Positions 17,381-25,162 of a stretch of 64,000 nucleotides of DNA are shown here, piece by piece. How positions within the stretch are numbered: the first letter of the stretch is position 1; every line of letters begins with the position of its first letter. Position numbers and translations under genes: made by a program. The DNA comes from Streptomyces sp. A1136 (lineage in GTDB: Bacteria; Actinomycetota; Actinomycetes; Streptomycetales; Streptomycetaceae). The notes under the pieces are model-generated. The model was not told the origin of the DNA. It ran no database searches and saw nothing but the letters and a program-made list of their open reading frames with translations. Location: positions 186,001-250,000 of the forward strand of contig NZ_SSBJ01000004.1 of the NCBI RefSeq assembly GCF_004795055.1. The letters run 5' to 3'.

Positions 17381-18259
17381 ATGCGCGGCACAAGAACCCC
17401 CAACCAGCCGGCGGCGGCCTCCCGCTTCTCCCGCCTGGCCACCATCTTGGTACTGAGCGCGTCCGCACTGGTGTCCGTCGCCGGCCCCGTCCACGCGGCT
17501 CCGGCGAAGGATCCGCTCCCGGCGGACATCCCGGACTACCAGGCGGCCCTCGACCTGGTGAAGTCGAGCTCCGTCCGGGACGCCGTCTGTCGGTTCCTCA
17601 GCGTTCCGGTGCCCCAGGGCGACGGAACCGCGCCGGCGCAGCCGATCCCCGACAAGGCCGAGCCGTGCGAGGGCATGCCGGCCTTCACGGTCAAGGACCC
17701 GCTGGCCCTGAACGAGATCAGCCCCGGATTCGCCGCGGGGACCTCCCCGCCGATCCCCACCGAGGCCCTCAAGCTGCGTCATCTGGTCTCCGCCCTGAAC
17801 ACGACCGTCAACGGGCGCACCGCCACCGTCATGCTCGCCCCCACCCAGGGCGGCGGTTGGCACCTGGCGGCGGTGCGTGACGGAGACAGCGACGCCACGT
17901 ACGCCGGCAAGGCCACCGTGGGGACCCTGGTGTTCACCGAACCGCAGATCCGCGCCTGGTACCGGCTCGGACTCACCACGGTCGAGCCGCTCAACGACCA
18001 GGCACGGCAGGGCCTGGGCGGTCGGTCGTCGCTCTCGCTGAGCGAATACCAGAAGCTGGTCAAGGCCCGCTACGCCGATAAGCTGCCCGGATCGGAATAC
18101 GACGCCAAGGGGATGTCCAGCGGTTACGGCACCCCTGCCGAGAAGACGGAGGACGTCCCGACGCGGGCGCCCGTGGTCGTCGGCGCCGCGAGTGCGGCGC
18201 TCGCGCTCGCCGGCGGCGCCTTCATCCTCCGTAGGCGGCGCAACACCGGCACCGGCTGA
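17381..18259 (+). CDS. Secreted, membrane-anchored protein of unknown function
   Basis: A 292-residue exported protein. It has an N-terminal signal (about residues 20-40, ending VHAAPA) and a C-terminal transmembrane helix (about 263-283) followed by RRRRNTGTG, so the body would face outside while the tail stays in the cytoplasm. No LPxTG sortase motif is seen. The extracellular part includes a pair of cysteines near residues 70 and 94. I do not recognise the domain. It is 10 bp downstream of the papain-like protease, with AAGGCAGG as ribosome site, and is probably its partner: an anchor, substrate or inhibitor. The role is inferred from context only. Confidence 0.75.
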   Translation: MRGTRTPNQPAAASRFSRLATILVLSASALVSVAGPVHAAPAKDPLPADIPDYQAALDLVKSSSVRDAVCRFLSVPVPQGDGTAPAQPIPDKAEPCEGMPAFTVKDPLALNEISPGFAAGTSPPIPTEALKLRHLVSALNTTVNGRTATVMLAPTQGGGWHLAAVRDGDSDATYAGKATVGTLVFTEPQIRAWYRLGLTTVEPLNDQARQGLGGRSSLSLSEYQKLVKARYADKLPGSEYDAKGMSSGYGTPAEKTEDVPTRAPVVVGAASAALALAGGAFILRRRRNTGTG

Positions 18260-18496
18260 ACCCGGCCGCGCTTGACCCCTGTACCGGGCCCTGGCCGGAA
18301 GCCGGCGGGCCCGGCACGGAGCGAGGCCGCCGCGCGGCTCGTTGCCTCGATCGGTCACTTCCCGGGTGCCACACCCTTCGCTACGTTGGTTCGGTCATGT
18401 ACGGAATTCGAGGTCACCGCCCGGGCGGAAAGCGGTCGGCCGCCGGTCTGCGCGGGGCCTCAGACCGACGGGCGCACGAGGATCTGGGGGCTTGTG

Positions 18497-18958
18497 GTGA
18501 GCAGGATCAACAGGATCAAAAGGCGTGTCCCATCCGTCGCGGCGGTCTGCGGGCTCGTGGCGGGTGCCGTGTTCGGCGGGGCGGGCGCCGCATCGGCGAC
18601 CGACCCGGCCGACGCCCCGCCCGGCTACGCGGGGCCGTTCTCGTCATGCAAAGGCAGCCCGGTCACCCGCATGCCCCTGGCGGACCGGGTCGGTTACATC
18701 CAGGTCTGGTATGACGGCGCGGGTAGCGGCACCTACTGCGCGATGACCTTCGACAACCGGGCCGGCTCGCACAACATGGAGATTCGCGTCCGCCGTTACG
18801 TCTGGCAGACCTCTTGGTACGACAGGGGCTCCTACTCCACCTACGCGGGAGGCGTCTACGTGTCCGGCGCGAACACCTACTGCGCCGAGATCACCGGGTG
18901 GGTGGAGGTCAACGGCACCAGATACGGCGGTGGCGGCAGGGTCGGCTGTGACGACTAG
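18497..18958 (+). CDS. Small secreted protein, unknown function
   Basis: A 153-residue exported protein with a signal peptide (RINRIKRRV, hydrophobic run, GAASATDP). The mature domain is rich in Tyr, Trp and Gly with three to four cysteines (SSCKGSP, TYCAMTFDN, TYCAEITGW, VGCDD), likely forming disulfides and a beta-rich fold. Similar small secreted streptomycete proteins are annotated only as hypothetical. Of two adjacent GTG starts I chose 18497, six bases after GGGGG. Confidence 0.65.
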   Translation: MSRINRIKRRVPSVAAVCGLVAGAVFGGAGAASATDPADAPPGYAGPFSSCKGSPVTRMPLADRVGYIQVWYDGAGSGTYCAMTFDNRAGSHNMEIRVRRYVWQTSWYDRGSYSTYAGGVYVSGANTYCAEITGWVEVNGTRYGGGGRVGCDD

Positions 18959-19106
18959 CGGAGTCGGTGTCCGCTCCCGCGCACCACCTGCCCGCCGACG
19001 TCCGGAAGAAGGTGTGAGGGACAGCTGTCCGTATGCCGATATGGGGTTCCGTGGGCGACTGTGCTTCGGCAGAGTGTGGTGATCACCACAATCGAGGGGG
19101 AATCTC

Positions 19107-19871
19107 ATGGCGTACGAGATCGTGGCGCGGGATGTGGCCATCCAGGTAGGCGATTCGGCGTCGATGAGCGCCTATCTGGCGCGTCCGGCCGGCGGCGGCA
19201 GCCACCCGACCGTGCTGGTCTGCGCCGAGCTGTGGGGGGTGACCGAGGAGGTTCGGGCCGTGGTGCGGCGCGTCGCGGAACTCGGCTATGTGGCGATCGT
19301 CCCGAACCTGTATCACCGCTGCGACCCGGAGACCGCCGGCGGCCTGGAGGAGAGCGACGCCAACAGGGAACGCGCCTTCGAGCTGCTCGGCCGGCTGACC
19401 CGGGACGAGGTCGAGACGGATCTGCGTGCCTGTACCGACTACGTCCGTGAACACGCGGGCGCCGACGGCAAGTGCGGGATTCTCGGGTTCAGCCTCGGCG
19501 GCCACATCGCCTACTTCGCCGCGAGCCGCCTCGATCTCGACGCAGCGGCGATCTTCTACCCCGGGTGGCTGCCGGTCGCGGGGACCGCGCTGAGCCGCCC
19601 GGAGCCGCTGCTGGAGGCAACCGGAGCCATCGCCGACCGGGATGTGCGGATGCTGCTGTTCTTCGCGGAACTCGACCACGTCATCGACGCGGACCAGCGC
19701 GGCCGGATCGGTGACGCCCTGGCAGCGGCCGGCGTGCGCCACGAGACGGTCGTCTACCCCGAAGTGCAGCACGCGTTCTTCTTCCCGGGACGCGGTGTGT
19801 ACGACAAGGACGCGGCGGAGGACTCCTGGGCCCGGGTGCGCGAGTTCTTCGCCACCCGACTCGCCCGGTAG
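19107..19871 (+). CDS. Dienelactone hydrolase family protein
   Basis: A 254-residue alpha/beta hydrolase of the dienelactone hydrolase family. The family's Cys nucleophile is replaced by Ser in LGFSLGGH (near residue 127). CAELWG supplies the N-terminal Glu, ELDHVIDADQR the acid and EVQHAFFFPG the His. A Ser version probably acts as a carboxylesterase. The start is set by the ATG at 19107 with GAGGGG upstream. It stands alone. Confidence 0.85.
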   Translation: MAYEIVARDVAIQVGDSASMSAYLARPAGGGSHPTVLVCAELWGVTEEVRAVVRRVAELGYVAIVPNLYHRCDPETAGGLEESDANRERAFELLGRLTRDEVETDLRACTDYVREHAGADGKCGILGFSLGGHIAYFAASRLDLDAAAIFYPGWLPVAGTALSRPEPLLEATGAIADRDVRMLLFFAELDHVIDADQRGRIGDALAAAGVRHETVVYPEVQHAFFFPGRGVYDKDAAEDSWARVREFFATRLAR

Positions 19872-20165
19872 TCGCTCGAAGGCGGCGGGGGAGCACGCGC
19901 GGCGATCAGGAGGGACCCGCCGGACGCCATCGTGTTTCCCCCTGTACTTGGGGCGCGCCGGGGTGTGCGCCGGTCCCACCGCGGCGCGACGGGGACGGTG
20001 ATCGGACACTCATCCCGTCGTGGACTTTCAACGTGTACAGGCTCAGACCCCCACTGGACCGCCACCACCGAACACCCGGTACCGGTGCGGGCGGGGAGCG
20101 GTGCGGTGTCAGTCTGCTGAAGTATCCTTCCGGCCATCGCCCACCGACCCGAGGGAACAAGAGAA

Positions 20166-21674
20166 TTGACCGGCCTGTCCGCTTTCCCGCTGCCCTTTCG
20201 CGCTTCTCGTTCCATATCGTTCGCGAAACCCCGAACACTGCGGGAACTGCAGATGATGCAATGCAGCGCGCTCATTCGGTCGAAGCCGGGGTGGTTCGAC
20301 AAGATAAACGATGCCGACATCCTTGCCAAGTGGACGCGAGAGGCGATTTCCCAGGGCCTCACTGAAGCGCAGGTTCAGTACGTCCTCGCCGAACTCCCGC
20401 ACTACGCGAAGTTGAGAGACGGACGAACCGGAATCGAGGTGTCCGCCGTTGACGGGGTGTGGCAGTCGGACACACTGGTCGACGACAAGCTCAGGTCCCG
20501 GCTGCGCGAGGCGGTTCGGGTTCTGGAGCAGGTTCCCGAAGCGGAACAGGACTGGCATCCCGGATCCGACGGCCAGGTACTGGATCTGGTTCATCCCTCA
20601 CTCTTCTGCCTTGTGAGAGAGGTGAGCGGTGCCCCCGAGAACGCTTGGCGGAACCCGACGGACCGCTACTCGACGTACGAATTCTCGGAAAAGTTCCAGT
20701 GGCTGCCCACGGACGTCGACGTCAGCGACGACGGAGATGTGGCCTTCCGCTCGTACGTCAACAACGTCCACCCCGAGAAGCATCGTGAACTGGCCACCGT
20801 CCTACCGGATGTGTTCGCGCGCTTGCGCCCGATGTTCGAGAACGTGCTCACGGATCTGCGCCATCCGAGGCCCCTACGGATCGAAGCCGATCCCTACGGG
20901 TGGTATGACTCCGAGCCGGAGTATCCGGACGAGTCCTCGTACAGTGATGGCAGCGCCTACGAAGAAGCCGTAGCCGCGTGGGAGGAGGCCCAGGACGACT
21001 GGTGGGAAAACCGCCGCCCGGTCATTCCCGACGCCCCTGCCTTCACCCCACCGCGGTTGCCCGATGAATCCGACCGGGTCGACCTGCGCGGCCGGCGTCT
21101 GCAGGTCATCGTCAAGCTGGCCACCATCCATCTGACCCCGGACAAGCCCGAGTACCCGGGCGGTTCCTGGCATGTCGAGGGCATGTTGAACGAGCGGATC
21201 GTCTCGACCGGCATCTACTACTGGGACAGCGAGAACATCACCGAAAGCCGGCTCGGTTTCCGGGCGGCGCTCGACGACCCGCACTACGAACAGAACGACG
21301 ACAACGGCATGCGTGAGGTCTACGGCCTGGAGAACGAAGACGCGCTGAACCAGACGCTGGGATCGGCATCCACGCCGGCGGGCCGCTGCCTGGCGTTCCC
21401 GAACATCCTGCAACACCGCGTCGGATCGTTCCGCCTCGTGGACCCAACCCGACCGGGCCATCGGAAGATCCTCGCGTTCTTCCTGGTCGACCCGGCGGAG
21501 CAGATCGTCTCGACCTCCGATGTGCCACCGCAACAACCGTGGTCCGACACCTCGACCATGACGCTCGAACAGGCCAGGCAGTATCGCGAACAACTCATGC
21601 ACGAGCGCAAGTTCTTCGTCGACGAACACAACGAGCAGCTATACGAACGAGAATTTTCCCTCTGTGAGCACTGA
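20166..21674 (+). CDS. DUF4246 domain-containing protein, probable 2OG/Fe(II) dioxygenase fold
   Basis: A 502-residue protein covering the DUF4246 family, which is known mainly from fungi. The N-terminal region has the family signature FPLPFRAS then TLRELQMM and KPGWFDKINDADI. In the C-terminal half, WHVEGM (His336, Glu338), LQHRV (His417) and RPGHRK (Arg429 or 433) match the HxE...H...R facial triad of 2-oxoglutarate/Fe(II) oxygenases, so an oxidation reaction is likely. The first codon is TTG at 20166, supported by an extended N-terminus that matches the family and by AGGGA upstream. It has no obvious partner gene. Confidence 0.8.
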   Translation: MTGLSAFPLPFRASRSISFAKPRTLRELQMMQCSALIRSKPGWFDKINDADILAKWTREAISQGLTEAQVQYVLAELPHYAKLRDGRTGIEVSAVDGVWQSDTLVDDKLRSRLREAVRVLEQVPEAEQDWHPGSDGQVLDLVHPSLFCLVREVSGAPENAWRNPTDRYSTYEFSEKFQWLPTDVDVSDDGDVAFRSYVNNVHPEKHRELATVLPDVFARLRPMFENVLTDLRHPRPLRIEADPYGWYDSEPEYPDESSYSDGSAYEEAVAAWEEAQDDWWENRRPVIPDAPAFTPPRLPDESDRVDLRGRRLQVIVKLATIHLTPDKPEYPGGSWHVEGMLNERIVSTGIYYWDSENITESRLGFRAALDDPHYEQNDDNGMREVYGLENEDALNQTLGSASTPAGRCLAFPNILQHRVGSFRLVDPTRPGHRKILAFFLVDPAEQIVSTSDVPPQQPWSDTSTMTLEQARQYREQLMHERKFFVDEHNEQLYEREFSLCEH

Positions 21675-21851
21675 ACCCCTCTCCCCGTAGGACACCGCGC
21701 GCATACGGTGCGCGAAGCGTCCGGTCCGAGGGTGCCTCCCGGCCTTTGGTACCAGGGCCGTTGGGACACCAGGGCCGAGGTGCGGTGGATTCGATGGTCA
21801 CGGGACCTCGATACCCACCGCGCCTTCGAGCGCCCCCGTACGCGGGTGGTC

Positions 21852-22034
21852 CTACTTGTCGGCGATGAGCGTGCCGGCCGCGCCCCAGCTGTCCGCCGGT
21901 ACCTCGTGGATCCACACCTGGACCGTCTCGGCCGGGATCTTGTACGCGTCGACGAAGGCGTCCGTGACCCGCCGGACGAGCTCGCGCTTCAACTGGACGT
22001 CGCGGGGGCCCTGCTGAATGGTGACGATGGGCAT
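21852..22034 (-). CDS. 4-oxalocrotonate tautomerase family protein
   Basis: A 60-residue tautomerase. After removal of Met, Pro1 in MPIVTIQQG is the catalytic base, and the later VQVWIHEVPADSWGAAG matches the family. Such small enzymes interconvert keto and enol acids in aromatic breakdown. The ATG at 22034 has GAGGAG nine bases upstream. It lies on the same strand as, and about 115 bp downstream of, the LysR gene, so the two may share control. Confidence 0.9.
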   Translation of the reverse strand: MPIVTIQQGPRDVQLKRELVRRVTDAFVDAYKIPAETVQVWIHEVPADSWGAAGTLIADK

Positions 22035-22149
22035 GGTGGAACTCCTCTGTCGGCGGCGGCTCCCCGGCCTTCCCGGGTCACTCACCGGCGTGACCCCAGT
22101 CCATCCGACTGGTGCCGTCCGACCAAGGGGCAGACCGCGAACGCAACGA

Positions 22150-23040
22150 TCAGTCGTCGTGATCGCTGCTGTCCGGGAGCGCTGTGAGTGCCTTCAGAAG
22201 CACCTCGGCGCCGGCTGACGGAGTGCCGCGGCGGACGGCCAGACCGATGGGCAGGGCCAGGCCGGGGGCCCGGAACGGGCGGAAGGCGATGCGTGGGCTG
22301 AGGAGCACGCGTGCGTGAGCCGCGTACACGACGGTCCACATCGGTACGGAGCCGGCACCGATGGTGGCGAGGATGTCCTGCAACGAGCCGGTGACCGGAC
22401 CGGGTGGCGGCTCGAAGCCGGCCGAGTGGCAAGCCTCGACGACCATGTCGACCAAGGCCGGGTTGTTGCGTCGGGTGGTCATACAGAGCTGCAGGCCGGC
22501 CAAATCCGCGAGGGCCACGTCCCTCTCGCGGGCCAGCGGATGGACCGCCGGTAGGGCTACGACCAGGGGGTCTTTCCCCACGGGCATGATCTGCACGCCC
22601 GGAACGGGCTCCAGAGAACGCACGAAGGCGGCGTCGAGGCGGCCGTCCGCGACCTGCTCCAAGCGGTCGCGGAATGCGGCCGAAACCAGCTGCACCGCGG
22701 TATCGGGTGCGAGGACGGCCAGGTCGCCGAGCAACCGGTCCAGGTGCTCGCCGAGGCCGGTGCTGGTGCCGAGGCGCAGGCTGCTCCGTTCCCGCACGAC
22801 GGCCCTCGCCCGTTCGGCGGCGGCGAGCACGGCCCGAGCCTCGGGCAGCAGCCGCTCTCCCGCGCCGGTGAGTCGAACGTGGCGCGGCGAGCGGTCGAAG
22901 AGGGCGGCCCCCAACTCGCGTTCCAACCTCCGCACTTGCTGGCTGACCGCTGACTGGACGATGTGCAGTCGGTCGGCGGCGCGGCCGAAATGCAGTTCCT
23001 CGGCGACGGTGACGAAGTAGCTCAGCTGCCGCAGTTCCAT
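22150..23040 (-). CDS. LysR family transcriptional regulator
   Basis: A 296-residue LysR regulator. MELRQLSYFVTVAEELHFGRAADRLHIVQSAVSQQVRRLE is the N-terminal winged helix and the rest is the periplasmic-binding-like effector domain (PVGKDPLVVALPAVHPLA near residue 145). ATG at 23040 is the family's usual start. It is divergent from a DHFR-like reductase gene and followed by the tautomerase gene; both are likely targets. Confidence 0.92.
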   Translation of the reverse strand: MELRQLSYFVTVAEELHFGRAADRLHIVQSAVSQQVRRLERELGAALFDRSPRHVRLTGAGERLLPEARAVLAAAERARAVVRERSSLRLGTSTGLGEHLDRLLGDLAVLAPDTAVQLVSAAFRDRLEQVADGRLDAAFVRSLEPVPGVQIMPVGKDPLVVALPAVHPLARERDVALADLAGLQLCMTTRRNNPALVDMVVEACHSAGFEPPPGPVTGSLQDILATIGAGSVPMWTVVYAAHARVLLSPRIAFRPFRAPGLALPIGLAVRRGTPSAGAEVLLKALTALPDSSDHDD

Positions 23041-23314
23041 CTTTCGACTGTAACCGTCGAGGTCGAGCGACCCGCAGCGGCCACCTGGAGGTCGGGGCGA
23101 TGGCTCGCCGGCGGGTTTGCCCACCCCACATCCGCCGACTCGCACGCGCGGCGCCCGCGGGCCGCCGGTGGATTGGTTGGCTTCGGATCCCTTCTGCAGT
23201 GCGCCACGGACCTTTCACGTCGGGTGGGAAGCCGGTTTCCGTCGTGGCGATGAGTTTGCCGGTCCCCGCCGGTCTATCTCTTGACGGAGACAACCGACTC
23301 ATCAGGAGCAAGCC

Positions 23315-23959
23315 ATGGGCCTCATCCACATCGAGATGTTCGCGACCCTCGACCTCGTCGGGCAGGCGCCCGGCGGCCCTGACGAGGACCCGCTGGGGTT
23401 CCCGTTCGGCGGCTGGCAGGTGCCCTTGATGGACGAGGTCGCCGGGGCGCAATTCGATGCCGCGTACGAGGGCACGGACGCCCTGCTCCTCGGCAGGCGG
23501 ACCTACGACATCTTCGCGGCGTACTGGCCTCACCAGGCGGGTGGCGAGAACAACGACTTCGCCACGCTCTTCAACAGCGTCCCGAAGTACGTGGCCTCTC
23601 GCGGTCGGCCCGACCTCTCGTGGGCCGGGTCCACCCACCTCGGCCCGAACCTGGCCGACGAGGTGCGCGAGATCCGCGAACGCCACGAGAACGTGAAGGT
23701 CGTCGGGAGCCTGAATCTCGTACAGACCCTCCTGCGCGAGAAACTCTTCGACCGTCTCGACCTCTGGCTGCACCCCATCGTGCTCGGCGTCGGCAAGAAG
23801 GTGTTCGACGGTGGCGCGGTACCCACCAACGTCACGCTCATGGCACCCCCGGAAGCCAGCCCGAAGGGCACCGTGCACCTGCGCTACGGACTCGCCGACG
23901 GAACACCCGCCACGGGAGACATGAGCGCACCCGATCGCGGCGCCGCGAACACCGAATGA
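23315..23959 (+). CDS. Dihydrofolate reductase / RibD C-terminal-like reductase
   Basis: A 214-residue protein of the dihydrofolate reductase superfamily (RibD C-terminal group): IEMFATLDLVGQAPGGP, DALLLGRRTYDIFAAYWP, KYVASR, VVGSLNLVQTLL and FDRLDLWLHPIVLGVGKKVF are the conserved strands. It presumably uses NADPH, but the substrate is unknown and need not be folate. ATG at 23315 has AGGAG eight bases upstream. A hairpin terminator follows. A 33-nt element similar to one before the gene at 29512 lies in its leader. Confidence 0.88.
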   Translation: MGLIHIEMFATLDLVGQAPGGPDEDPLGFPFGGWQVPLMDEVAGAQFDAAYEGTDALLLGRRTYDIFAAYWPHQAGGENNDFATLFNSVPKYVASRGRPDLSWAGSTHLGPNLADEVREIRERHENVKVVGSLNLVQTLLREKLFDRLDLWLHPIVLGVGKKVFDGGAVPTNVTLMAPPEASPKGTVHLRYGLADGTPATGDMSAPDRGAANTE

Positions 23960-24011
23960 AGCCATCCCGCGACGGCGGGTCCGTGCTTCTGCGGGCGGGC
24001 GCGGAATACCG

Positions 24012-24038
24012 GCGGCCCGCCCCGGCGGGGCGGGCCGC
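24012..24038 (+). terminator. Hairpin terminator
   Basis: Perfect 12-bp arms gcggcccgcccc (24012-24023) and ggggcgggccgc (24027-24038) with a 3-nt loop, about 50 bases after the reductase stop. Confidence 0.8.
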
Positions 24039-24206
24039 GGTGGGTGTTCAGGTCAGGGCGCCGACTCCGGGCGGCCGCCCCGGCCGGCTCGCAGGGTGCA
24101 GCCCGCCCACGGCCGCTTCGCCGCTGGTCAGCCTCCCGCGGCGCATCGGCCTCAAGGATCTCGGGCTGGTTGCCGAGATCGAACGGCTTGGTGCGATCAT
24201 CCTCGG

Positions 24207-24933
24207 ATGCGAGCGATCGACGAGTTGGCCGATGCGGACGATCCGGCCTGGCCTCGGCTTCACGAGATGGTCACCGCGAGTTCCGTGCCCGCGAAGTTGC
24301 TTCCCGTCGACCGGGATGAGGGGCGTCGGTGCCTCTTGCAGATGCAGGTCACCGCGCGATCCATGCTCGGTGCTTTCGTGCTGAACACCGGCGGGTTGCT
24401 CTTGGACGACGGATGGCTTCGAGTGTTCGGCGGAGGTTCGGCCGTTGCGGGGGGCTTGCCGAGCCTGGGCCAGGTCAACGGGTTTCCCACGGTCTTCGAC
24501 GCCGCTTGGAATCCCGTGGTCGGTCTCGTCGTAGGCCACGACGTCGTAGGTGGTGTATTCGCGCTGAACGGCCATGACCCTTCGGCTTCGGGGCGCCCGG
24601 GGGCACCAGGTCAGATGATCTACTTCGCTCCCGCACACGCTCGCGTGGGAGGCGCTGGAGGTCGGCCACTCCGCGTGGGTCTCCTGGCTGCTCTCGGGCA
24701 ACCTGGAGACGTTCTATGCCGGGCTGCGTTGGCCCGGTTGGCGAGAGGAGGCCGGCGCCCTGGGCCCCTCACAGGGGATTGCCGTCTTTCCGTTCCTGTG
24801 GTCCAAGGAGGCCCATTCGGATCTCGCTGCCACGAGTCGGCGGCCGGTGCCGATGCGCGAAGTGCTCGGGGTGGCAGCCGATTTCGCCGGGCAGCTGGGG
24901 CCGGCCGATCCCGGAGACCTCGGCGAGGTGTGA
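24207..24933 (+). pseudogene. DUF2625 family gene with one-base frameshift
   Basis: The first 142 codons (MRAIDELADADDPAWPRLH ... LNTGGLLLDDGWLRVFGGGS ... GQMIYFAP) match the DUF2625 family. After the Pro codon ending at 24632 the frame is lost, but the +1 frame from about 24636 continues perfectly: TLAWEALEVGHSAWVSWLL, GNLETFYAGLRWPGW, VFPFLWS, to a stop at 24931-24933. One extra base near 24633-24635 (gcacac where gacac is expected) explains this. It is either a real frameshift or a sequencing error. Family function is unknown. Confidence 0.8.
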
Positions 24934-25162
24934 GCCTGCCTCGGATCAGGACCGGCCTCCATGGCTTCACCAGTGGCAGGCACGTGTCGCTTGCCAGGCC
25001 GCCAGGTGCCGTCGGCGCTCCCGGAGGTGCCACCCCCCTCAGCCTCGTACAGCCCGGAATCCGCCGACATCGCGTTCCATACCTTCCCTGTCCGGCGACC
25101 GGACGGTAACTTGGCGCCGCAGCCGCCCGGGGACGGGGTGGCCACAGCCGGCGGGAGCCGAC

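Noticed and set aside
17381..18259. LPxTG sortase substrate
   Set aside because: The C-terminal TM and RRRR tail fit, but no LPxTG motif precedes them.
22082..23965. 627-residue minus-strand frame over LysR and the reductase
   Set aside because: Antisense shadow; both real genes have clear families and starts.
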